Shown here piece after piece: positions 55,901 through 64,000 of a stretch of 64,000 bases of DNA (position 1 is its first letter; each line of letters opens with the position of its first letter). A program made the position numbers and the translations under genes. The notes under the pieces were generated by a model. The model had not been told where the DNA came from. It was given only the letters and a program-made list of their open reading frames with translations, and did not search any database. This DNA is from Trebouxia sp. TZW2008 (taxonomy: Eukaryota; Chlorophyta; Trebouxiophyceae; Trebouxiales; Trebouxiaceae): the NCBI GenBank assembly GCA_002118135.1, contig BDIU01000422.1, forward strand, positions 1-64,000, given 5' to 3'.

Positions 55901-56641
55901 GTGGGTAGACAGGCATACTGTGATTCACTGCACGTGTTTGCAACCTGCATTCAACACACTGATTCAGCTTTCAATGACCCATGTGGTGTTGCAGAAACCA
56001 GAGGGATGGACAGCTGGCTTTCCTGAGGCCAAATGAGATGCAGCGCCAGCTGAACCCTGTGCAGGTCTTGAAGCTTGACCTGCATGTGATAGATGCAATG
56101 AGGCACAGGGGCAAGTCACTGTCAGGCGTCCAGGCAGCTGGGGTGTGTGAGGTGTGGGTGCAGATACTGAACACAGCCCTATGTGAGTCACCAACCAACT
56201 ACATGTGCATCAGCAAATCTGGCTTGCAGTTTTGTGCCTGTGTCGAAATCACTACTGATGTGCATCTGCAGTCCAGTGTATGCGGCAGTGACAGCTGTGT
56301 AGCTGCAGTTGTGGACTCAAACGTCATTCAACTACAAGTCGATTATAATGAACTGGACACGTGTCACAATGCAAATGGCAAATCGGAGACTTTGGGTCTG
56401 TTTGGTTTGTTTTCACTCAACACAGTTCCACTGTGTCTGAACATGCGCTGCAGACCCTTTTGTGCCTGAGGAGGGTGCTACTGTCATCACCGGACAGGGT
56501 CGGGCAGGGTCTGGTGATGGTGCCACACACTATGAGGTCGGCAAAGTGCTCACCAAGCTCCAGACCAGAGAAGTGATCAGCAACGTCAGGAGCGGTGATG
56601 ATGGGGGATCATACATTTTCTGCCCTGTCAACCGCATGTAG
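52917..56641 (+). CDS. Coiled-coil protein with C-terminal Smr-like domain; frame broken in two exons
   Basis: Exons: 52917-53024, 53108-53398, 53525-53635, 53717-53797, 53882-54070, 54179-54244, 54371-54620, 54836-54883, 55179-55262, 55353-55412, 55484-55579, 55657-55719, 55995-56182, 56454-56641 (TAG), about 602 aa if the two shifts are discounted. The first intron has a GC donor (GCAAGA). The middle is charged coiled coil (KKRQEENLERKKGLQEDIAQ; EALERQREAAAAKKRQEEKL). The C-terminus has LKLDLHVIDAM and, about 45 residues on, ATVITGQGRAGSG, resembling the LDLH and (T/H)GxG signatures of Smr domains (nucleic-acid binding or nicking; a tentative match). Exon 54371-54620 is one base too long (run of five A near 54512). 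Exon 55657-55719 carries a 13-bp tandem duplication. Both disrupt the frame, so this copy may be inactive or the assembly wrong. Confidence 0.7.
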
Positions 56642-57965
56642 TCCCCAGACCACGATACACAGGTAAGCCAAGGCTCAAGGAACGATCTGCCTGGCCATCA
56701 TTCTGACAGCTGATTGATTGGACGCATGCTGGGTTGCTTCCCCGCAAAGCATATTGATTTTGCAACGTAGAGCTTGTGTGTTTCCTGCCACGCTCAAGGT
56801 GTTTGCTGCAGTGTTGTTCAGCAGCAGGGACCTGCACATGACCACACTTGTGTACCGCAAATGTGAATGCCACGTAGACACTTGATACAGACCTTGCCCA
56901 CGGAACAGCAACTAGCCCTCTAGCTCAAAACAATCAAGTTCTGCTGTGTTGCACCTTCCAAGCCATCACGGCCCAAAGTCAAGCCCACATGGTGCAGAAT
57001 TGCTGTTGCCAAGGACAAATTGCCGGCGCTCTTGACAATCAGCCATCTTGTCCAACATAACCAAGTCTTTGAGCATTGTACAAATTGCCCAAGTGTTCAG
57101 GCTGAACTTTGTGCACGCAAGCAGTTAGCTGACTGCATGGTTGCTGCTGCAGGCACGGATTAACATTGACCAAGAACTTCCAAGTAACATCACAAAGCAA
57201 CAGACAAAAGCATCAACATGAGCTCCCGCAAGGAGTGGTTCTCAAACCAGCTGATTCCCTGAACACCACAGCAAATCAAAATGCCATGATGATTGATGGA
57301 CGTAGGCATTCCACAATTGTACAGCAACTGCACAGCAGAAATGCTGTTTTGTATCCTGTTCATGTTTGTCCTGGACAAAGTTGTTAGTTTCTAGTGATCA
57401 GCAGCTAGTCTGACTTGCACTTTCTGTTTGTTGAATATTCACACAGTCTGCTTGATGGATGGTACTGCATATATGACTAGCTGCTTACTCTGTGAGAGCC
57501 CTGCTTGGATAGTGGTAATGCACTGCTGCAAGATTGCCATCTGTCACTGTCTTTTCGACTCAACCCTATCAAACAGAACAGCAGGCACAAATGCAATACA
57601 AAGAGAACAGAAAAACCAGTGCCAACAGACTGTCAATCACAGCCAACCTTATTTGTGCTCAAAACATCCCGCTACAACTGCAGAGCATACGCCAACCGGC
57701 CATGCAAACAAAGCAACTCACGACCCTGCGCTTAATTTCGGGCTACAATCTGCAGCAGCTATCTTGATGCATTCCATTTTGCCTAGGTACAGCCGTGCGT
57801 GCCATTTGGTGCAGCAACAAGCTGAATCACAATCCTGTGCTTAGTTTCAGCCTACAATCTTTAGCAGCTATCTTCTCGCATCCTACTTTGCTTAAGAGCA
57901 ATCTCAGGCTGCCTCTGTAGACAAGGGCTCCCATTTTGACGCCTAACAGTGTAGACTTTTGTTGC
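56642..57965. other. Intergenic region between convergent Smr-like and DnaJ-X genes
   Basis: No gene recognised; open frames up to about 138 codons lack domain or splice support. Near the right end is dispersed hairpin repeat copy 4. TAATTTCGGCTACAATCT-like words recur near 57735 and 57843 (CAACAAGCTG, CAGCAGCTATCTT), suggesting a diverged 100-bp duplication. Confidence 0.4.
57900..57962 (+). repeat. Dispersed hairpin repeat, copy 4 (weakened stem)
   Basis: ATCTCAGGCTGCCTCTGTAGACAAGGGCTCCCATTTTG, then ACGCC (57939-57943) / TAAC / AGTGT, then AGACTTTTG. It closely matches copy 1 over about 55 bp, but the stem has one mismatch and one G-T pair. It lies directly beyond the DnaJ-X stop codon, antisense to that gene. 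Confidence 0.75.
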
Positions 57966-60900
57966 TTAAGCATAGCCATGCGTGCCGTTTGCGGCAGCAG
58001 CAGGCGCCTGATGCTGTTGCTGAATGGACTTGGCAGCCGCACTGAAAATGGATCCTAGCTTCTTGACTGCTTTCGCTCGAGCATGCAGCTGTTTCTTGCC
58101 AAGGCCTTGCTCATGCAACACCTGCAGTCAATCAGCCCAAGGTAAGCAACAGCCAACTGCAGTGTCTCAAATCAACAGGTTGGCATAATTGATGCGAGAG
58201 CTGAGCATTGTAACCCAACATTGCATGCAGGCAGATTGAAACAAAACAGTAGAAGGGGAATACCAGCAGGAAGCCATTACCTTGTCCAAAACCTGTGTCA
58301 GTGTGCCTTCAATATCAGCTACATTCAGCTTCCATAAGTTCTCCATGATCTGTCCCTGCTTAGCTTCAAAGAACGCTGCTGCGCTGTCCTCTGACAGTTG
58401 CCCAGCCTGCAGGTTCCTCTCAGCTTCCTGCTGGATGGTCATCATGCCCACCGTTCCCACCGCTGCCCCCACAGCTGTCTTCACAGAGTGCCCTTGTTGC
58501 CTAACCCACTCTGAGGCAAAAGGTAGCCCCAGAAACTTTGGATCCCAGCCAAGTACGAGCCCTGCTCTGTGCTCATACATGTACCTGAACAAACAGGCTG
58601 TTGTGACATTCAGCCCATAACAAGGCCTGTTCTGTGCTCATATGTAGCTGTAACAGCAAGCTGCCGCAAAAGCAGCACAACACAAGGCCAGCTCTGTGCT
58701 TGTACATGTGCCTGTAAAAGCAGAGTGTAGTGAGACTCCAGAATAAGGCCTGTTCTGTGCTCATAGATGTGTCTGTGACAATAGGCTGTGATGCAAGTCA
58801 GCCCAGAACAAGGCCTGCTCTGTGCTCATACGTGTACTTGTAACCGCAAAGTGTGGTGAGATTCTGTGCTCATGCATGTAGCTGTAACAGCAGGCTGTCG
58901 TAAAATCAGCCCATGTAGTTTGGAACCCAGCCAAAGACAAGCCCCGCGCTATGCTCGTACATGTACCTGTAACAGCAGCTTTTGATGAGATTCAGTCCAG
59001 AAGAAGGTCTGTTCTGTGCTCATACATATATCAATAACAAATGGCTGTGACAAACCATTCTAGCCGTTCTGTGCTCATACATTTTCCTACAACAGCAGGC
59101 TGTGCACATGGACACCATGGGCATGACACAACGCTGACTAATGAGCTGTCAAACTGAACTTCCTTAGGAACATGAATGAACATGCTCAACATGAGTGATT
59201 CTTGTCTGAATGCCTGACCAGGTTCAGTGTTGTGTCATGATGACTAGCTCAGATGGCTGCATAGCTCCTGCTATACCATTCATGCTGATTGTACAGCAGC
59301 TTTGCTTGCATCAATTGCAGCCTGCTGTGTCAAACAAAAAGACAACATGACCGACGTCACTGCAACACGCATCCGCAGCTTTCAAGGCCATAGTTAGCAT
59401 GTGCTCCAGTCATTCCTTCATGTCATTATGAACGTGGGCTAGGCAGGCTCAGCAGGCCCAACTAGGTATGTACAGAAGCAATCAACTGTCTCCAACCAGT
59501 TTGATCATGTGCTAACCTACACCAATTATATTGGACATGAAGGGCGGAGAGCAGCTCCACTGCTGAGCATGCACAGGAGGTTATGCATTGTGCCTGACTG
59601 CATGAAACATCAGGACTGTCGCCCACGCAAGGGAAGTTTCAAAGGTGACCAATGCTGTTGCAGTGATTGTGGTGGTTGCAAGGATGTACAGACAAATGTG
59701 AACAATTCCCGCAGTCAATTTGGCCCGACACAACTGCTGAGGCCTGCATCATTCGCAATTTACGACATCAACATCAACAAACGATTCCCGCAGCGTACTT
59801 AGGCAGAGCATTACCCAATGGTGTGCAAAAAGGTTTTCCCAGACGCCGCTTTGGCCAGGCGCTGTGCTTCCTGTGATGCACTGTGCACAAAGGCATCCTT
59901 GTCACCATGACAATATGGCTCTATCCTGGCAATCAAGTTGGCTTGCAGCTTGTGCTCTCGCTCCTATGGACAAGGCGAGATCTCCAATTCAGTGACAGAG
60001 GCTCTTGTGCTGTCCCAAATATCCAATCAAGTATGCAGAAAAGTCGACACGCGACAGCAAAGTTATGTGTTCAACAAGGCGCTTGGAAGAAGTTTGGTCT
60101 TGCAAAGGTGGCACATGTCAGCACTGTCCGACACAAGATGCTGGTTGCACGGAATGTGTCAAGGTGGTGCTGAGATAGGACGGCCTTTGCAGTAGGTCCG
60201 CTCATAAGCAGCTGTACAGCATTGGCTGCAGTGATGCTGCTGCAAAGGGCATAACACAAAGCAATTGCAGCACATGCAAAGGAAGGCAGGCACTGGCAAA
60301 GCTCACAACCTGCGTGGCCTGCTTTCACTGGGTCTGATAAGGGAGTGAGATGAGGTGAAATCTGATTCAAGCTATTCAACAACAGCATTGGCTGCAGGAA
60401 AGTTGCCAAAGAACTTGTACGCTCAGAGCAAGTGCTGCAGGTTTAAAGCAAGGCAGACTTTGCAGATACTCACCACTTGCATGGCCTGTAGTTTCTGTCT
60501 GACTTGCTGCTGGTTTGGCTCAGTAGAGATGCCAGCTAGCATTGCCAATTGGAGCTGTCCAATGTATTCCTCAAAAGCATCACTGCCAAAGACCATGCCA
60601 AAGACCATTGTGGCGTCCAACATCTGCCCTTCTTGCATGCTTGCTTTGCCATAGCTATCATACCTGCAAGGCAAGCAGCCAGTCTGTGCATGGAATGGCC
60701 ACTAGATCACAGCTGCTGAACAGTTTTTGGCATGCATTTTTGGTTGATAGCAGTCTGATTTGTGCGCACTGTTCTCTTTTAGCTGGGTCACTCAGCACTT
60801 GATATGCCTGTCCCAGCGCCTGAAATTTGGCAGCGGCCTCAGGATCGTTCGGGTTTCTGTCTGGATGCACCTGTCAAATGCCATGTCATCAGTGTAAGCC

Positions 60901-61051
60901 TGTGAGTCTGGTCTTGATGCTGACCGATCCAGATTTTGCAGATCATGAGGGGTACCTGACGGGCCTTTGTGTAGTACGCTTTCTTGATCTCGGCCGCGCT
61001 CGCTGTCGGTGCGACACCGAGAACTTCGTACAGTTCAGTTTCCTTCACCAT
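57966..61051 (-). CDS. DnaJ protein with DnaJ-X domain
   Basis: Exons: 61051-60956, 60870-60770, 60663-60474, 59963-59815, 58584-58281, 58121-57966 (TAA), 996 nt, 331 aa, all phases fit. The N-terminal J-domain starts [23 protein letters not shown] at residues 34-36 is split from helix II by an intron ([13 protein letters not shown]), followed by [16 protein letters not shown]. The rest matches DnaJ-X proteins of plants and fungi: [34 protein letters not shown], then a helical C-terminus with [20 protein letters not shown] and [13 protein letters not shown]. Role: Hsp70 co-chaperone that stimulates ATPase activity; cytosolic or membrane-associated position cannot be read from the sequence. 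The intron before exon 5 holds an expanded array of copies of that exon's 5' edge. Confidence 0.93.
58600..59105 (-). repeat. Array of about eight copies of the DnaJ-X exon 5 5' edge with acceptor
   Basis: Forward-strand units of the form GGCCTGCTCTGTGCTCATACATGTACCTGTAACAGCAGGCTG recur near 58625, 58683, 58746, 58813, 58863, 58944, 59008 and 59068. The real edge is 58560-58600. One unit (58920-58980) also copies deeper exon sequence (GGAACCCAGCCAAAGACAAGCCC). Spacing is about 60 bp, and several units keep an acceptor-like CAG. Confidence 0.92.
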
Positions 61052-61910
61052 AGTCGTGAATCGCGTCAGGCCAAGGCGATGTCCGGTCACAACAACACCT
61101 TACGAAACAGCTATAGCTTGTTGGAATCAAAGCCGGATCGTCAGTCAACTTGACTATGCACTCCAGGCGTGAAGCGGCGTCAATGCTGTCGACGTAAGCT
61201 ATTTTTGGAGAGTGTCTGAGCGCTGCAGATTAGCAAGCAGAGCTGCAGCTGCAGCACTGAAGTATGGCAATCAGCCACAGGACTTGCGACAGCGAGTGAT
61301 TCGGCAGCTGTTCGCGTGACTCGACAAAATGCGCTGTACAATCGGTTTGAGCTCTTCGGGCTGAGACTACACCACCGAAATCCTGCCAACTGCAGTGTCG
61401 AGCCCCGGGGGGCGAAGCTTAGATAAGACTCACGTTGACGTTTGTCATGACTCTGTTGACCGCTTTTGCACAATGGACGTGCCAACAGGCAGAAGAAGAA
61501 CGCAAGCAAGACTTGGGCATCGCACACAGCACAATGCAGAGATCATGCAGCGCAATGCATGACCTCTTTGGCATGTAAAGTTGCATCTATTACAGGGCTG
61601 AGCTTATGTTTACCCTGTTTGAGGCTCAAAGCTCACTTGGGCATGAGATTATCTGCAACACCACTGACTGACCTTATGATCACCCTGTTGCAAGTACAAA
61701 CAAAATATAATATGTGCAGGACACAGCGCTAGCCTTCTACCTTGCGCAAGCCAGTTTAGAAGTGATGAGACTCTGATGCAGTTTCAACTGATGCACTTTG
61801 AATTTGAATAAAGACTGCCCTCGCTGCCCTCGCCAAACTGGCCTGTAGCGCACAAGAAAGTGATGTATGCTGCTGCTCATACATGATGCATTGTATGTTC
61901 GTCTACAACC
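61052..61910. other. Intergenic region upstream of DnaJ-X
   Basis: About 860 bp holding the DnaJ-X promoter (right of 61051) and the unresolved 3' end of the next minus-strand gene. No motif or coding segment recognised. Confidence 0.4.
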
Positions 61911-62475
61911 TCAAGGCAACAAGTTGACTTGTGAGGCCAGGTGAGAACCTCTGAGCATGATGGTATGGAAGGCTAACGTGCACAAACATACTAGGGAGTC
62001 ATCGTCCTGTTTGGACCAGACGCCAAGAATCAGGTCATCTGGAGTGATGCTGGCAGCAAAGTTCTTCAGCATCACAAGCTGACGCCCAGCAAGGCTGTCA
62101 CAAGCCACAACAAAGCCTAAAGTCTGAGTTGCAGACGTGTCGGTGGCCACATATAGTCGGATGTCTGGCTTCATTCCGTAGACTGCAGCCAAACCATGCA
62201 GTTTGCTCGCTGTCCCACTCCATCACCAAAGGTTTTGCGTCTGCACCTCCACTGAGCTGCAGGCAGCACTGGTCGTACCAGTTCTGCAGGTGTTCTCCGA
62301 CGCCAGAGCCGAAACTCCGCGTGTATGTGTCAGACATATCGATAGCTTTCGAAACATTTTCTATAAGAAGAGGTGCTTTCACTGCAGAACGCAGAGGTGG
62401 TGCCAAGATTTGCACTCTACTTTCAAGCTGACTGTAGAAGTCATGACTGATGTCGGATAGGCTGGCGGTAGACAT
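61911..62475 (-). CDS. Uncharacterised protein, frame interrupted (incomplete model)
   Basis: An ATG at 62475 opens a coherent frame (MSTASLSDISHDFY..; SFGSGVGEHLQNWYDQ) until about 62205. A second frame, offset by one base, then continues with KLHGLAAVYGMKPDIRLYVA, TLGFVVACDSLAG and MLKNFAASITPDDLILGVWS. Composition and apparent continuity suggest one protein with a one-base shift near 62203-62206; alternatively a 70-75-bp intron (donor GGTGCAG, acceptor GGCTGCAG) joins them. A clean donor (CTA/GTATGT) follows at 61992/61991, so further exons to the left may exist; without splicing the frame stops at 61911. The HGLA..YGM..DIRLYV stretch is faintly reminiscent of R3H-type modules, but I do not assign it. 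No family recognised. Confidence 0.45.
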
Positions 62476-63164
62476 CTAACTGAGCGTTGACGCAATGCAA
62501 GCAAAACTTGGAACCATGGGTGTGATGTGCTGAAGTTCTTAGCAAGCAAACCTTGTGAACACTAAAAACAGTCAAACCAGGCAGCGCACGTAATTCGCGT
62601 CGCAATCTTCTTCTTCCCTGCCTAGTGTCAGATTGGTGCGTTACACTGATCAATGAAACAGCACATGAAACACAGCGTGCACTGTGTACATTCTGATATC
62701 AGTGTCTACATAGCTATATACGCCGTACTAGACGAGCTCACTACCTTCAAATTACAAAACACCAGACTGGAGCAGCATTTGCACAGGATCATAGCTATCG
62801 CATCTGAACATAGACTGCAAGGTAGAAGCCTTGCTGACCAAACACCAATGTACTGAACAAAAGGCACATCTCATCACTGATGACGATGAGACAATGCAAG
62901 GTGAGTGCATTTGCTCATCAACACCAGTCTCTTGCTATCAGAACTACACAAGCATTCCGTTAGACACTTGTGAATCTCGACACTAAGTACACGCCTTACA
63001 TGACTAACTAACATACCAGTATCTTTGAAGCTGTGATGGTCTGCAGCAGCATGTTAGTACAGCTGAATGATCGATGACACCAGTACTATACAGGCATCAT
63101 GTCAGACGAAGTCATGACTCTCACTACATGCCATGTTTCTGGAGCACTTATGGTCCGCAGCAAC
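62476..63164. other. Intergenic region
   Basis: About 690 bp with no recognised gene. A short TATACG/TACATAGCTATATACG stretch near 62700-62725 resembles the simple-sequence blocks at the window start and at 45395-45575. Confidence 0.4.
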
Positions 63165-64000
63165 TCAATATAGCTGAATGATTGATTGGGCAGGAATCGG
63201 CACATACTCATTCCTCAGACGCACATATGGGTTGACAGCCTCAGTATATTGCCAGAACCTGACTGCGTCCCGCTTTGAAAGGTTTTCCGTATTGTCTACC
63301 ATAAGCTGTTGCTTTGAAGGAAGGCCCCTTTGCTGTGCAAGGAAATGTACCAAGTCTTCTGCCAAGGGTGTTGTTGGACTGCAATGAATCAGCATCTGTG
63401 CATGCTGCTCCACTGTTAGAATCTGCACAGCAACAGAATAGAATCAGCTTTGGAATGTTATGCAGACCAATCTCCTGCTAAGGGTGTCGTTGGACTGCAA
63501 TGAATCAGCATCTGTGCGTGCTGCTCCACTGTTGGGATCTACACAGCAACAGAATCCAATCAGCTTTGGCATCCTGTGCAGACAGAATGCTGCAAAAACA
63601 AGAAATCAGACACAAGAATCGAACAGTACACCTCATTCTTTGCTGAGACATGACTCACCCCGTAGTAAATACTCCAAGTATACTTGTACAGAAGCTCATA
63701 TGCTTCTGCAGCATTGTTTCTGAGCCTGGATCCAATGCTTGTCAGCGTTGTGGCTTCAGTGATTGGGTTCGCATCCTGCTTTTCCAAGTCAGTTATCAAT
63801 GCAGCTTTCTGTCTGTTCAGCTCCCGATGCTCGAGAAGGTACACTCTTCGTATGAATAGCAGGTCCTCAATTTGGCCATCGCATAAGCAGAGCCGCGCCT
63901 GGCCAACACCAAGAACCATCTCAGTCACAGATTGAAATGTATTGGTGCAGCTTTCTGTCTGTTCAGCTCCCAAAGCTCAAGAAAATACACCCTACGTATG
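63165..64000 (-). CDS. C-terminal part of an uncharacterised helical protein (partial, runs off the window)
   Basis: Two exons are clear. One ends at 63659 (donor GTGAGT) and encodes a charged helical stretch (YLLEHRELNRQKAALITDLE, then NAAEAYELLYKYTWSIYYG). The last, 63422-63165, runs ILTVEQHAQMLIHCSPTTPL to NEYVPIPAQSIIQLY and a stop; phase fits. The first exon's left (5') boundary, around 63850-63970, was not fixed and the gene begins beyond the window. The pattern of a helical dimer-like segment followed by a TVEQHA.ML-type helix is reminiscent of the region after the basic zipper in algal bZIP-like factors, but no basic region is in view, so this is only a suggestion. Confidence 0.6.
63356..63583 (-). 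repeat. 112-bp tandem duplication across the last exon's 5' edge
   Basis: 63356-63467 and 63470-63583 share GTTGGACTGCAATGAATCAGCATCTGTG..TGCTGCTCCACTGTT..ATCT.CACAGCAACAGAAT and adjoining intron. The lower copy spans the real acceptor at 63423; the upper is an exon-like copy inside the intron. Confidence 0.92.
63945..64000 (-). repeat. Copy of part of the penultimate exon at the window edge
   Basis: TGCAGCTTTCTGTCTGTTCAGCTCCCAAAGCTCAAGAAAATACAC at 63949-63993 copies 63799-63843 (TGCAGCTTTCTGTCTGTTCAGCTCCCGATGCTCGAGAAGGTACAC). It continues to the edge of the window. Confidence 0.88.

Noticed and set aside
57428..57844. 138-codon plus-strand frame between the Smr-like and DnaJ-X genes
   Set aside because: No domain, no splice support; lies in a region with diverged repeats.

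Overview
The window is nuclear DNA from a photosynthetic eukaryote, most likely a chlorophyte green alga of trebouxiophyte type. This is inferred from very dense, mostly 150-800 bp GT-AG introns (plus two GC-AG introns), protein families typical of green plants and algae (a DUF627/DUF629-type USP-like protein, a plant-type MsrA with a [15 protein letters not shown] tail, DnaJ-X), and strong CAG/CTG and TGCA richness. Exon chains were assembled by hand. For the large genes every junction keeps phase, which is strong internal support.

Layout, left to right: an FKBP(SlyD-like)-MsrA fusion (+, 325-4597). TYW1, the radical-SAM/flavodoxin enzyme of wybutosine synthesis (-, 11 exons, 713 aa, 12799-5032). 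Two tandem paralogues of a membrane-domain + TPR-like + C-terminal J-domain protein (-, 16711-13589 and 22395-19411). A giant USP-like protein (+, 26 exons, about 2501 aa, 25103-43942). A poorly resolved Ser/Thr/Ala-rich protein with two C-terminal hydrophobic segments (+, about 45854-47361). A divergent protein-kinase-like gene (-, 52589-48858) head-to-head with a coiled-coil/Smr-like gene (+, 52917-56641). A DnaJ-X protein (-, 61051-57966). Two weakly resolved minus-strand genes follow at the right edge (62475-61911 and >64000-63165). Stretches between genes hold no recognisable genes or RNAs.

Functionally there is a proteostasis flavour (PPIase-MsrA repair enzyme, three J-domain proteins, USP-like protein), but the genes lie on mixed strands with separate promoters and are not an operon.

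The most striking feature is not a single gene. In almost every gene the introns carry degenerate local copies of the edge of a neighbouring exon, each copy including the splice site. At least 16 exon edges are affected, and some are expanded to 5-8 copies (4Fe-4S exon of TYW1, exon 8 of TYW1, exon 5 of DnaJ-X). A second unexplained element is a dispersed short repeat with a small hairpin whose stem shows a compensatory change. It occurs five times, three times inside introns of identified genes and once in the kinase intron where the missing HRD catalytic-loop exon should be. The kinase also has an in-frame UGA, and the Smr-like gene has a 13-bp tandem duplication that breaks its frame.
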